Below, piece by piece: positions 27,416 to 36,801 of a DNA stretch of 64,000 bases. How positions within the stretch are numbered: position 1 is the stretch's first letter; each line of letters begins with the position of its first letter. The DNA is from Rhodospirillales bacterium (GTDB lineage: Bacteria; Pseudomonadota; Alphaproteobacteria; Rhodospirillales; Casp-alpha2), in the NCBI GenBank assembly GCA_017640505.1, contig JAEPQO010000005.1:206111-270110 (forward strand). The letters run 5' to 3'. The translations under genes and the position numbers were made by a program. The notes beneath the pieces were generated by a model. It made no database searches. It was not told the DNA's origin and saw nothing but the letters and a program-made list of their open reading frames with translations.

Positions 27416-30225
27416 CGCATGGAGGCGCTACACATGACATTGGTGCGTGGTGCTGGCATGAGCGACATGCCACGCCTTGCCGTGTCATCGATGCCCAAGA
27501 GATTTGGGGGGAGACGGCCTATCGGGTCTGGCTACCTGACAAGGACGCCGTCGTCCGCGCCCGTAAAACTGACCTATCGTCGCTAGACTCCGTCCAGCCC
27601 ACAGTTGGGCATATTCTGCACACCGCAGCGGCGGCGAAGCTGCTGGATGCGCTTGAGGAAAACCTCCTACTGGCGCCCATCCAGTCCAGCGTCGTCCCTC
27701 TACCTCACCAGCTCTATGCATTAAATCGCGCCATGAGTCGGGACCGTATCCGATATCTGCTAGCTGACGAAGTGGGGCTAGGCAAAACGATCGAAGCTGG
27801 ACTGATCCTGCGCGAACTAAAGTTGCGCGGCATGGCGAAGCGGATCCTAGTGGTGGCACCCAAAGGCTTGGTCCGGCAGTGGCAGGCGGAAATGCAATTG
27901 CACTTCGGGGAGCATTTTCAGTTCATCGAACCAGCCGAGCTTTCTGCTTTCAGGCAATGGCACAACGACGAGGAAAATCTGTGGCGCCTGCACGATCAGG
28001 TGATCTGCTCGCTCGATTCCGTAAAGCCGCTCGAAGGTCGGCGAGGCTGGAGCCTCGAACAGCTCAGTACCTACAACCGGGAGCGCTTCGAGGACCTGAT
28101 TTCGGCGTCGTGGGATCTGGTGATCATCGACGAAGCGCATCGCATGGGCGGGAGCACGGACCAGGTCGCACGTTACAAGCTGGGTGCAGCGTTGGCGGAA
28201 GCCGCACCTTACATTCTTCTCCTGTCGGCGACGCCGCATCAGGGCAAGACCGACCAGTTCCATAGGCTTATGCAGCTGATCGACCGGGATTCTTTTCCGG
28301 ACGAGAACAGCGTGACGAGCGAGCGTGTAGCTCCCTTCGTGGTGCGCACAGAAAAGCGCACCGCAATCGACGCGGAGGGGAATCCCCTCTTCAAGCCTCG
28401 CATGACGCGGCTTCATCCCGTCGCATGGCAGAACAGGCACGCGGCCCAACAAAAGCTTTACGAAGCCGTCACTGACTATGTCCGCCACGGCTATAACCAA
28501 GCTATGGCGGCAAAACAGCGCCATATCGGTTTTTTGATGATTCTGATGCAACGGCTGGTGACCTCCAGCACGGCGGCAATCCGCACGACGCTCGAGAAGC
28601 GCCAGGCGCTGCTTGATCAGCCGCAGCTACAGCCCTCCTTGTTCGAAGCAGCCGACATCGACGAATGGGTCGAGCTCGACGGCCAGACGCAGGTGGATCT
28701 CGCCGTCCAGACCCGTGGTTGGGAGATGGAGAAGGCGGAGGTGGACACACTCCTCGAACTCGCCCGCTCCACGGAGGCCCAGGGTACGGATGCTAAGGCG
28801 GAAGCTATGTTGGAGCTGATCTATAAGCTTCAACAGGAGGAGAATGATCCGGAACTGAAGGTTCTGATCTTCACAGAGTTCGTGCCAACCCAGACAATGC
28901 TCGCGGCATTTCTCGAAAGCCGTGGCTTTTCAGTCGCTACGCTCAACGGCAGCATGGATCTTGACGCGCGTACCCGGGCGCAGCAGTCATTCTCGCGCGA
29001 TGTGCGCGTGCTCATCTCCACCGACGCCGGCGGCGAGGGCCTTAACCTGCAGTTCTGCCATGTCATTCTCAACTTCGACATGCCATGGAACCCAATGCGA
29101 GTCGAACAGCGCATTGGCCGCGTTGACCGCATTGGTCAGCCGCATGTTGTGCGCGCGATCAACTTCGTGCTCGATGACACGGTCGAACATCGCGTGCGTG
29201 AGGTTCTGGAAGCCAAGCTTGCGGTCATTGCCGAGGAATTCGGCGTCGACAAGGCCGCAGATATCATGGACTCCGCCGAAGCCGAACCTTTATTCGACGA
29301 GCTCTTCCTGCAGAGCCTACAGAATCCTGACGCCATCGAAACCGAGTGCGACGCCATCATTTCTGAACTTCGCTCAACCATCGCGGAGAGCCGAAAGAAT
29401 GAGAATCTCCTTCCCGGTGCCGATGAGCTCGATGCCGACGACGCCCGGAAGTGGCGGGATCACCCGGCACAGTTCTGGTTGGAACGGGCGATCACGACAG
29501 GGCTGCCCGCGCGAGGCGGAGAAGCGAGGAAAGAGGGGGAGGCATGGCGTGTGCGCTGGGCCGACGGCAGCGAGTCGGCGAAAGTCTGCTTCGATGCCCG
29601 CACGGCCGAAGAGCACCCGGACGTCGAATGGGTCACATTAGAAGATCCTCGGGCACAAGCAGTAATAGGCGAGCTTCCACACTGCGTGGCCGAACTCCCG
29701 CTCCCCATTGTACGAATTGCCGGACTTCCAGACACTATTGGCGGGGTCTGGTCGCTATGGGAAATCAGCCTGTCGGCCGATGATTTTAGCCGACGACGGT
29801 TCCTGACCGTATTCGTGAATGACGTAGGGCGGGCTTTCGTACCTACTGCAAAGCGCATATGGGACCTTCTTCTGACCGAGCAGGTCGAGTTGGTCGGGGC
29901 GTCGGCTGTGCCGGAAGCCGATGGTTGGTTTCAACAGTCCAAATCTGCTGCCCTGGCTCAGGGTGAGCGTGTTTTTACAGAGCTGGTAGAGGAACACAGA
30001 ACCCGGATACGCGAGGAACGTGAGCGCGCCCAATACGCCTACGATGCGCGACATCAGGCCATCGGCCGGATTGGCCTACAAAATGTGCGAGACTATCGTC
30101 GCAAACGTCTGAAGGCGGACCATGACGCCCGCATGGCACGGCTTAACTCTGCCGATGCCTATACCCCCGACCTCAATGCAGTTCTGATTCTGCGCGTAGG
30201 CAAGCAGAAGGCGGATGCATCATGA
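27412..30225 (+). CDS. brxHII: BREX-3 SNF2-like helicase BrxHII
   Basis: The 937-aa protein starts at a GTG within the pglX stop. Superfamily 2 motifs: Walker A DEVGLGKTIEAG (about 117-128), LLLSATPHQGK after the DEAH box VIIDEAHRMGG (about 237-247), and the C-terminal helicase half with VLIFTEFVPT, STDAGGEGLNLQFC (about 536-549) and RIGRVDRIGQ (about 567-576). The layout fits the RapA/Snf2-type helicases of type 3 BREX. It likely translocates on DNA while the complex senses unmodified phage genomes; this is inference from family. Its stop overlaps pglZ by four bases. Confidence 0.92.
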   Translation: MTHGGATHDIGAWCWHERHATPCRVIDAQEIWGETAYRVWLPDKDAVVRARKTDLSSLDSVQPTVGHILHTAAAAKLLDALEENLLLAPIQSSVVPLPHQLYALNRAMSRDRIRYLLADEVGLGKTIEAGLILRELKLRGMAKRILVVAPKGLVRQWQAEMQLHFGEHFQFIEPAELSAFRQWHNDEENLWRLHDQVICSLDSVKPLEGRRGWSLEQLSTYNRERFEDLISASWDLVIIDEAHRMGGSTDQVARYKLGAALAEAAPYILLLSATPHQGKTDQFHRLMQLIDRDSFPDENSVTSERVAPFVVRTEKRTAIDAEGNPLFKPRMTRLHPVAWQNRHAAQQKLYEAVTDYVRHGYNQAMAAKQRHIGFLMILMQRLVTSSTAAIRTTLEKRQALLDQPQLQPSLFEAADIDEWVELDGQTQVDLAVQTRGWEMEKAEVDTLLELARSTEAQGTDAKAEAMLELIYKLQQEENDPELKVLIFTEFVPTQTMLAAFLESRGFSVATLNGSMDLDARTRAQQSFSRDVRVLISTDAGGEGLNLQFCHVILNFDMPWNPMRVEQRIGRVDRIGQPHVVRAINFVLDDTVEHRVREVLEAKLAVIAEEFGVDKAADIMDSAEAEPLFDELFLQSLQNPDAIETECDAIISELRSTIAESRKNENLLPGADELDADDARKWRDHPAQFWLERAITTGLPARGGEARKEGEAWRVRWADGSESAKVCFDARTAEEHPDVEWVTLEDPRAQAVIGELPHCVAELPLPIVRIAGLPDTIGGVWSLWEISLSADDFSRRRFLTVFVNDVGRAFVPTAKRIWDLLLTEQVELVGASAVPEADGWFQQSKSAALAQGERVFTELVEEHRTRIREERERAQYAYDARHQAIGRIGLQNVRDYRRKRLKADHDARMARLNSADAYTPDLNAVLILRVGKQKADAS

Positions 30226-32219
30226 GTGCATGGATTAATCGTATTCTGCGGGAGTTCCCTGCCGACCTGGCCCGCTTCTGGATTGCCTGCGATCCGGACA
30301 ATCTACTGCTCGACGAGCGTATCCTACATAGCCTTCGGGAGCGGAGCTTCGAAGTTTTACCGTTTGAGGACTCCATCGCGTTTCGAACGGAATACGAAGA
30401 ACGCTACCGGGCCGCATGGGACAAAGGCGAGGACGGCTCTACGAAAGCACTGATCCTGCAACTGCGCGGAACAGATCTGAACGTGCTGCCCTGGGACTAT
30501 GTCCGCGAGGGTCGCAAGGTCAGCATAGGCTTGGCGGACATCTTTCCGAAATTGAGCTATGGCGTGATCCGCCACATAGAATCGGAACAGCATGAGGCTC
30601 TGTTCGAGGCGCACAACAGACATGCGACGCAGCCACTGGGAGAAGGCGCGACCAAGGATTTCATCCTCACGCACATTTTCCGTATCAGCCCCTATCTGCT
30701 TAGCCGATCAGAAGACTTTTGGCGTGAGCTTTTGCGCCTGTATTACCGCGGATCCGGTTTGCCTCCGCTGCTTGCCGATCATGTCGGCACCATTCTGGTC
30801 GACAACCAAGACCTCGAGGGGCTACCGGTCGCCGAATTGCTTTCTTCGAAGAGCTTTGCCCTGCGTGTCCTTCAAGACTCCTGGGATCAGTTCTTGGCAC
30901 ACCACGGCGTATGCAGCCAACGATCGACAGACACGGATCGAGACGATACCCACGCGTTCTCCATCCCATTCGACCATCCCGATGTACGCGTCATCATCGA
31001 CAACATGTTCTTGGAGGGCTCTCTGCAGCCGGTCGACATCAAGGGATCATCATCGAACCTTCCCGCGTGGGCGAAAGTCGGTTTGAAAAGCGATGCCAAT
31101 GCGCTGGGGGACGTGGTCGCCGAGGGTGTGAAAAGAGTTAGCGCTGAGCTGCCCGGAGCGGGCTCTACGCACCGGGATTGGAGCGATTTTGCACGTCGAC
31201 TGGGCGAAATCATCTATCGCTTCAACAGGTTGAGTGCGCAACAGGCTAATGACGTTCAAGCGCAAGTCCACACCTTGCAGCATGATGCCGATACTCACCT
31301 AACAGAATGGGTCTTCGAGCACTTCGCAGATCTTCCGTCCCTACCTGCGGCCAAAGGCCCGGTCATGGTCCACCACGTGCCACGATATCTCGCGATGCGC
31401 CGCGAGATCGGTGAGGAACGCATCGCCCTCCTCGTATTCGATGGGCTCGCAATGGATCAATGGTTTCAGATCCGCGAACATCTAGCGGCTCGCGCGCCCA
31501 ATCTGATCATGGAGGAGAACGCCTGTTTTGCATGGCTTCCCACCCTCACATCGATTTCCCGCCAAGCACTATTCTCTGGTCTCAAGCCCCGCGAGTTCCA
31601 AGATTCCATCGAAACTACCAGCAAAGAGCCGTCTTTGTGGGCAAGGTTCTGGCAGGAGAACGGGTTGCGCAAACCGGAGATCCTCTATCGAAAGAGCCTC
31701 AAGAGAACAACGCAGTTGGATGAGCTGGCAGACGCCCTATCGCAACCGAACGTAAAGGTCGCCGGTATCGTCGTGGATATGATCGATGAAATCGTCCACG
31801 GGGCGACATTAGGCAAGCGGGGCATCACCAGTCAGATCGCAGAGTGGTGCGATACCGGCTTTGTGGAGCAATTATTCTTTCTGCTCGCCGAACATGGATA
31901 TCGCATTTACCTCACCGCAGATCACGGGAATGTTGAAGCGGAGGGTATTGGCCGGGTTAATCAGGGCGCCGTGTCCGAAATTCGGGGAGAACGGGTACGT
32001 GCCTATCGCAGCGAAGCTCTTGCAGCGTCGGCCCCAGAGGGCATTGACGCGTTCCGCCTCGATCTCGCTGGACTACCACCCGACTTCTTGCCCCTATACG
32101 CGGGCACCCGGAGAGCATTCGTATCAGAGGGAGATCAGATCGTCGCTCACGGCGGGATATCTGTCGAAGAGCTGATTGTCCCGTTCATAAATATTTCGAT
32201 TGAGAACGATGAAAAATGA
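30222..32219 (+). CDS. pglZ: BREX-3 phosphatase-domain protein PglZ
   Basis: The 665-aa protein carries the PglZ domain of the alkaline phosphatase superfamily in its C-terminal half: ALLVFDGLAMDQW (about 402-415, first metal-binding Asp), a Thr/Ser-rich loop LPTLTSISRQALFSGL, and YLTADHGNVEAEG (about 562-575) with the Asp-His metal ligands. The N-terminal half is helical and type-specific. PglZ is one of the two markers present in all BREX types. The key metal residues are intact. Starts and stops overlap with both neighbours (ATGA). Confidence 0.92.
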   Translation: MSAWINRILREFPADLARFWIACDPDNLLLDERILHSLRERSFEVLPFEDSIAFRTEYEERYRAAWDKGEDGSTKALILQLRGTDLNVLPWDYVREGRKVSIGLADIFPKLSYGVIRHIESEQHEALFEAHNRHATQPLGEGATKDFILTHIFRISPYLLSRSEDFWRELLRLYYRGSGLPPLLADHVGTILVDNQDLEGLPVAELLSSKSFALRVLQDSWDQFLAHHGVCSQRSTDTDRDDTHAFSIPFDHPDVRVIIDNMFLEGSLQPVDIKGSSSNLPAWAKVGLKSDANALGDVVAEGVKRVSAELPGAGSTHRDWSDFARRLGEIIYRFNRLSAQQANDVQAQVHTLQHDADTHLTEWVFEHFADLPSLPAAKGPVMVHHVPRYLAMRREIGEERIALLVFDGLAMDQWFQIREHLAARAPNLIMEENACFAWLPTLTSISRQALFSGLKPREFQDSIETTSKEPSLWARFWQENGLRKPEILYRKSLKRTTQLDELADALSQPNVKVAGIVVDMIDEIVHGATLGKRGITSQIAEWCDTGFVEQLFFLLAEHGYRIYLTADHGNVEAEGIGRVNQGAVSEIRGERVRAYRSEALAASAPEGIDAFRLDLAGLPPDFLPLYAGTRRAFVSEGDQIVAHGGISVEELIVPFINISIENDEK

Positions 32220-32932
32220 ATTCAACAAAACCACAAATCGGATTTGATCGCTTCATACAGCTAGACTGGGCCGCCACCGCACTCCGAGTGAGGGCGGGTG
32301 TATCCAGTCTGGATGACCTGACAGATCTCATCGACGCCACGCACTCGGGCCCCGCTGCTAAGAAAAAGACCCGAACGGTACTCAACCGGCTTTGGTTGGA
32401 GCCACGCCCCGATCTGGCGAATTTCGCCGATCGTGGGGTCAAAATATACCGCGAGGCACCAGACACACCAATCGCTGCACTGACATGGGGAATGGCCCTG
32501 GCGACCTATCCATTCTTCGGTAAGGTGGCCGAAATTGTCGGACGTCTCACGGCTTTGCAAGGCGACTGCACATCGGCGGAAGTCCATCGACGAATGTCCG
32601 AAATATTCGGCGAACGTGAGGGCACCCGCCGAATGACAAACATGGTTCTGCAATCTCAGGCAAGTTGGGGAGCCATCGAAAGAATGAATAGAGGTAAGCG
32701 TATCGTCCGGAAACCTCCGATCGACTTGGACGGATCTCTGGTCATAGCATGGCTGACAGAGGCATGTGTGCGATATGCGGGCCGTTCCCTTTCGGTTGGC
32801 AGCATCGGGTCGAACCCAATCATCTACCCTTTTACGCTTGGAAACGCGCTTTCTTACCTATTGTCACAGTCCAAATCACTCGACCTACAGGTCGATGGTG
32901 CAGGCAATCAAGTTATTGGATTAGCAGGCTAG
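32216..32932 (+). CDS. brxA: BREX protein BrxA-like (DUF1819 type), last gene of the operon
   Basis: A 238-aa basic protein with an extended helical fold. It begins with a region like FDRFIQLDWAATALRVRAG and has KKKTRTVLNRLWLEPRPDL at about 45-63 and a conserved-looking TYPFFGKVAEIVGRL at about 100. Position after pglZ is the place of brxA in type 3 systems. BrxA of other types is a small DNA-binding protein needed for full activity. Identity is inferred from position and general sequence character more than from clear motifs. It converges with the phage holin gene, 14 bp away. Confidence 0.75.
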   Translation: MNSTKPQIGFDRFIQLDWAATALRVRAGVSSLDDLTDLIDATHSGPAAKKKTRTVLNRLWLEPRPDLANFADRGVKIYREAPDTPIAALTWGMALATYPFFGKVAEIVGRLTALQGDCTSAEVHRRMSEIFGEREGTRRMTNMVLQSQASWGAIERMNRGKRIVRKPPIDLDGSLVIAWLTEACVRYAGRSLSVGSIGSNPIIYPFTLGNALSYLLSQSKSLDLQVDGAGNQVIGLAG

Positions 32933-32946
32933 ACGCAGAACAGCAT

Positions 32947-33357
32947 TTATTTTGCCTTCCCCCCGAACTTCTCAACTGTTCGCATTGCCCCCAGTCCCAG
33001 CAGCGACAGTAGCACGGTGACCAGCGTCTCGGTGCCGGTCAGTTCCGGCAACGCCGTCACATGCGGGAAGAAATTGACCGTAACCCAGGTCAACATGTCG
33101 AACAGGATGAAGTGCCAGAGAAGCGCGAAGCCGCAAACCCAGCCGATAAACGGCCTCCAGCCGGCAACAAAGATGGAGCGGTGGCCAGCCTCGATCTTGT
33201 TCAGTTCGATCTGAGCCAGGCTCGGCTGCATCATCATCTTAGCCTTGATAATTTCGGCAGCCTGCTTTTCTTCGTCGGTCTCAACGAAGCGGTCGATGAT
33301 ATTTGCAACGCCCTCAGCCGCCGAGACGATGCCACTGCCGATCAGTTTGTCCAGCAT
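32947..33357 (-). CDS. Phage holin, GTA-type three-transmembrane family
   Basis: The 136-aa protein starts with an amphipathic region and has hydrophobic segments at about 65-85 (WRPFIGWVCGFALLWHFILFDML), 87-100 and 110-130 (TLVTVLLSLLGLGAM). This matches holins of gene transfer agents and alphaproteobacterial phages, which open the inner membrane for the endolysin. It is the last gene of the minus-strand late operon and lies next to the endolysin, as expected for a lysis cassette. Confidence 0.85.
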   Translation of the reverse strand: MLDKLIGSGIVSAAEGVANIIDRFVETDEEKQAAEIIKAKMMMQPSLAQIELNKIEAGHRSIFVAGWRPFIGWVCGFALLWHFILFDMLTWVTVNFFPHVTALPELTGTETLVTVLLSLLGLGAMRTVEKFGGKAK

Positions 33358-33360
33358 GGC

Positions 33361-33756
33361 TTAGTCCTCCACGATTTCGAAGTGGACGAGGTCATCGAAG
33401 CCGTTATCGCGGACCTCGGTGTCCTGGTCCCAGTCACCGCCCCAGCGCAGGGTGATGCCCATGGCTTTGGCTGTGGCCAGCACGTAGCCCGCGAACAACG
33501 TCTGGCGCTCACGGTCTTCCCAGTCGATGGGATATGCGGCAACGTCGGCAGCCAGGGAGGGCTCGGTGTTATGCTTGCTGTGCGGCCACAGGGTTTTGCT
33601 TTTCCCCTCCGTGACCATTTGGGCCTGCCGAAATTGATCCCGATGACCTTCTAGGATCGTACAGTCGAACTCAGCCACAACGGCCTCGAAGACCCGCTGC
33701 AATCGGAGATCGCAGGTTTCCAGCTTGGCGAGCGAATTTTCAGAAAACTTGGGCAT
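33361..33756 (-). CDS. Endolysin, M15-family L-Ala-D-Glu peptidase
   Basis: A 131-aa peptidoglycan peptidase. The zinc ligands of the M15/VanY-like fold can be picked out: His and Asp in SKHNTEPSLAADV and the last His in FDDLVHFEI. ILEGHRDQFRQA, WRRG-like TLRWGGDWDQD and the short length are typical of single-domain phage endolysins. It has no signal peptide, so release depends on the holin that follows. It overlaps the upstream gene by one base. Confidence 0.88.
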   Translation of the reverse strand: MPKFSENSLAKLETCDLRLQRVFEAVVAEFDCTILEGHRDQFRQAQMVTEGKSKTLWPHSKHNTEPSLAADVAAYPIDWEDRERQTLFAGYVLATAKAMGITLRWGGDWDQDTEVRDNGFDDLVHFEIVED

Positions 33757-34046
33757 CAGTGACCTCCTCCGAATAGCTTAAGCTTGATGACCACACCGGC
33801 CATGAGGGCCAGCAGAAGACCGGTGGTGACGAGGCGGACGATCGTCGACCAGGCGGTGTGCTTGGCGACGCGAAGTGCGCCCAAAAGGGAACGCAGATCG
33901 CGGATGTCGCCAGCGGCTTCCTCGTCGACCAGGCCGACATTTGCGAGGGCCCGTTTGGCTCCCCGCTCGGCCGCCAGTTCGAGCAGCTGCTCGAATTCCT
34001 CTTCGGGCATGGCGACATACCCGTCCTTCGTCGAAGGACAGTTCAT
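33756..34046 (-). CDS. Small membrane protein of the lysis region (DUF6127-like)
   Basis: The 96-aa protein has an N-terminal helical, acidic part (MPEEEFEQLLELAAERGAKRAL) and one C-terminal transmembrane segment (IVRLVTTGLLLALMAGVVIKL). Such proteins are common between tail tip and endolysin in alphaproteobacterial prophages and may help lysis or anchor a complex. It overlaps the endolysin start by one base. Confidence 0.75.
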   Translation of the reverse strand: MNCPSTKDGYVAMPEEEFEQLLELAAERGAKRALANVGLVDEEAAGDIRDLRSLLGALRVAKHTAWSTIVRLVTTGLLLALMAGVVIKLKLFGGGH

Positions 34047-34069
34047 GGTGTTCTCCTGTTGTCTTGTGA

Positions 34070-36400
34070 TTAGGCGGCCAGGTCGGCCTCGTGGACGCGG
34101 ACGTCTTCGCCGACGGCAGTGATTTCCACCTGTTCGCCGCGCGGGCGAACGGCTATGACCCGAGCCTTGGCACTCCAGGCTTCACCGGGACCGAAGGCAA
34201 AGTGGCTCCGCTCCTCGGCGGTGCCGGTGTAGGGAACAAACCCGAGCGGATCGAGAACCCGGAGCGTCCGGTCCTGCCCCTCAATGGCCTCCACTCGGAA
34301 CGGCCCAGCGGGACTGCCGTCACGACGGCGCAGTGCGATGTAGTGTTCCTGACCTTCGGCCCATTCCAGTTGTTCCGAGATGGTCAGCAAGTCCTGTGCT
34401 TCATCCCAGGCGACCACCTCCCCACCTTGCCCCCAGCGAGGCATATCGTGGGTGACGGCAACCAGGTCTCCGTAGGTCGGGATCAGTCCGTCCAGTTCGG
34501 TGCGCCACGAGACCAGCTTGCGCCGATAGCGGTTGTCGGCTGCCATATAGAGCCCTTCGCGGGCCGCCTGGGATTCATCGGTGCATCCGAACAGAATCAC
34601 CTTGGCCGGCTTCTCGGCGGCGCTGTCGGGCAAGCTTGCCGTGATCTCATCCGGTTTCCAGGTGCGGGCGTTGAAGAACTCGACGGTAACTGCGTCGGCG
34701 GTATCCTCGCCCGGCATGATGTACTGGATTTTGAACGAGCCCTTGGCGATGTTGCGAGGGCCGAACATGGCTACCGGCAAGGTCTGTGCCGCATCCCGGA
34801 ACAAGCGCACGATACCGCCTTGGAGAACCGGAACGGCTCGTCCACAACGGGCGATCCGGGTCAGCGCCTCCCACACCGTCATGGCGCTGTCAAAGACACC
34901 GTCGAAATTGTCACCCCGCCCGGTCCAGATCTGGTCCAGGGCATGGAGCGCCAACAGGTCGATCCGACCATCCGACAGTCCTGCGCCATAGGATGCCCGA
35001 CCCGCATCTGCAAAGGCCCAGGCAATGGAACGGGTCGGTTGTGGAGCAGACCATCCCGAAACCGGATCCCAAACCTGTAGCCTGCGAGTGACCACGCAGT
35101 TGATCATCCGGGACGAGCGCTGGGACAGGTTGTCGGTGGCCCGCATCTTGACCGCGAGCAGAGTCACGTTGCCGAACTTAGGGGTGCCCTCCAAATAGGC
35201 GCGGAGCGCACCCCAGCGCAGTTCGTGTCCGGCCCTAGACGAGGTGTCGATCGTGTCCAACCGGATCATCCGGACTTCGTAGCGGCCCGGTGCAACGGCA
35301 TACTTGTAGCTAAGCCGGAGCGCGCTGTTGGTGGCCGCCGAGTAGCTTTCGGTGCCAAGCATCACCCAGTCGCCAACGGCCAGCCCGTCATCATCGATGG
35401 CTCTGGCTTGCACTTCCCACTGAGCGCTCCGGGTATCGAGCCCTCCGCCGTCATTGGCAAAATAGAGGCCTCGAGCGAACACCACGTCGATGCCAATATG
35501 ACCCGCTGCGGTTTCGGCGGGATTGGCGGTGAAAGGTCCGATCCAGTCACCGCCGTCGCCAGTGCTGCGCAGTTCCTGACCGGCGACCTCGGGCGCGGTG
35601 ACCACGTCGGTCTCGAACAGGGTAATAATGCCACCAGGACCAACCACTTCCGTCTCCACCTCCTCAAAGGAGGCGATCGGCGTGTCCTCGATACGAACCT
35701 GCTCCAGGTCGTATTCGCCCTGGCCGATGACATGAAGCTGGAACAGATACTGCTCGTTGCCGACGAACTCCTGATAGGGCTGGGTGGCAAGATCTGGATA
35801 GATCAGATGGCGGCCATAGAGCACCGGGATCGGCTGGCCGAGACGGGCCTCGTTGCCCTGGGCCGACAGGGAATAGGTGGGACTGGGCGCCGGGGGCGCA
35901 CCGACCGAACCGAAGCTGAGCGACGGCACAGAAGGCTTGGGCGCAGGCACGACGGCATTGATCAGAGCCATGCCAGCGAGCGAAATGATCGCTCCGCCGA
36001 TGGCCTGCTGCAGAACGCCAGCGCCAATACCAAGGGCTGCCCCGGCGTTGGCCGAGATGCCCATGGCCGCGCCCAACGGACCACCAAGGGCAAAGGACGC
36101 CACCATGACGGCGATGGAAAGCACAGTGCGCAGCGGGTTTTTGCCGCCCCCACCGCCTCCGCCACCGCCCTGGGGCAAAGTCACGAAGGCGACGACATCA
36201 CCGTCGGAAATGACCGTGGAGGACCAATCGGCCCGCAGGACGGACTTGCCGTTGTACAGGCAGATGGTCGGGCGATCGAATTCGACAATGCCTTGATCGT
36301 CGAGCCACCCCCGCACGGTGACCGGGGCAAGTACCGGGCATACCTCGCGGTCCCGATCCGGACAGAACGGGTTACGGACCATGGTCACGGCTGCGAGCAT
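34070..36400 (-). CDS. Phage tail tip / host-specificity protein (J-like)
   Basis: The 776-aa protein starts at an ATG overlapping the NlpC gene stop. After a hydrophilic start comes a nine-Gly stretch and a hydrophobic, Ala/Gly-rich membrane-like region (about 75-130). The central and C-terminal parts carry tail-hub features such as LGQPIPVLYGRHLIYPDL and GLSDGRIDLLALHALDQIW. It is shorter than lambda J but has the same place after the NlpC protein. It should form the tail tip that contacts the host surface. Confidence 0.88.
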   Translation of the reverse strand: MLAAVTMVRNPFCPDRDREVCPVLAPVTVRGWLDDQGIVEFDRPTICLYNGKSVLRADWSSTVISDGDVVAFVTLPQGGGGGGGGGKNPLRTVLSIAVMVASFALGGPLGAAMGISANAGAALGIGAGVLQQAIGGAIISLAGMALINAVVPAPKPSVPSLSFGSVGAPPAPSPTYSLSAQGNEARLGQPIPVLYGRHLIYPDLATQPYQEFVGNEQYLFQLHVIGQGEYDLEQVRIEDTPIASFEEVETEVVGPGGIITLFETDVVTAPEVAGQELRSTGDGGDWIGPFTANPAETAAGHIGIDVVFARGLYFANDGGGLDTRSAQWEVQARAIDDDGLAVGDWVMLGTESYSAATNSALRLSYKYAVAPGRYEVRMIRLDTIDTSSRAGHELRWGALRAYLEGTPKFGNVTLLAVKMRATDNLSQRSSRMINCVVTRRLQVWDPVSGWSAPQPTRSIAWAFADAGRASYGAGLSDGRIDLLALHALDQIWTGRGDNFDGVFDSAMTVWEALTRIARCGRAVPVLQGGIVRLFRDAAQTLPVAMFGPRNIAKGSFKIQYIMPGEDTADAVTVEFFNARTWKPDEITASLPDSAAEKPAKVILFGCTDESQAAREGLYMAADNRYRRKLVSWRTELDGLIPTYGDLVAVTHDMPRWGQGGEVVAWDEAQDLLTISEQLEWAEGQEHYIALRRRDGSPAGPFRVEAIEGQDRTLRVLDPLGFVPYTGTAEERSHFAFGPGEAWSAKARVIAVRPRGEQVEITAVGEDVRVHEADLAA

Positions 36401-36801
36401 CAGTTTTCCCCGGTGAAACGGTAATAGCCTTCGATGCGCCAGCCGTTGGCAGCTAGCGCAGTGACGCTCTGGAACGCCACACCGGCCTCCTGGGCGCAGT
36501 GCAGGACACCGCCACCGTCCACATCCAGCCAAACGCCGACATGGATCGGATAGCGGGCTTGGCGCATCAGCACGCAGTCCGCCTCTGCCGGAATATCGAC
36601 CTGGACCCAGCGCTTCCGTTCCGGGTGGTCGCGAAAATCCCTGGCAATCGAGAGTAGATCCTCGGGGTTGGCGATCGCCGGCAAGATCCGGCCGAAATGC
36701 CGCTTCTGAACCAGGCAGACGAAAGCCCAGCAATGAAACGCGTCCGGCCCTTCCCCCGTGGCGGACCACGGAAGGCCAATGTAGTTCTCAGCCCAGTGCA
36801 T
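36400..36801 (-). CDS. NlpC/P60-type tail peptidase (gpK-like)
   Basis: A 133-aa protein with the catalytic Cys in DAFHCWAFVCLV and the His in HVGVWLDVDGG, the dyad of NlpC/P60 enzymes. Such proteins sit in the tail tip and are thought to cut peptidoglycan during DNA entry. It lies between the DUF1833 protein and the tip protein, the standard siphophage order, and overlaps both by one base. Confidence 0.88.
   Translation of the reverse strand: MHWAENYIGLPWSATGEGPDAFHCWAFVCLVQKRHFGRILPAIANPEDLLSIARDFRDHPERKRWVQVDIPAEADCVLMRQARYPIHVGVWLDVDGGGVLHCAQEAGVAFQSVTALAANGWRIEGYYRFTGEN

Noticed and set aside
35225..36424. A 399-codon plus-strand frame
   Set aside because: It is antisense to the tail tip gene and has the biased composition of a shadow frame.
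34070..36769. A longer 899-codon form of the tail tip protein
   Set aside because: The extra N-terminal part is antisense-free but overlaps the NlpC gene in another frame and has shadow-like composition; the ATG at 36400 fits the standard start.
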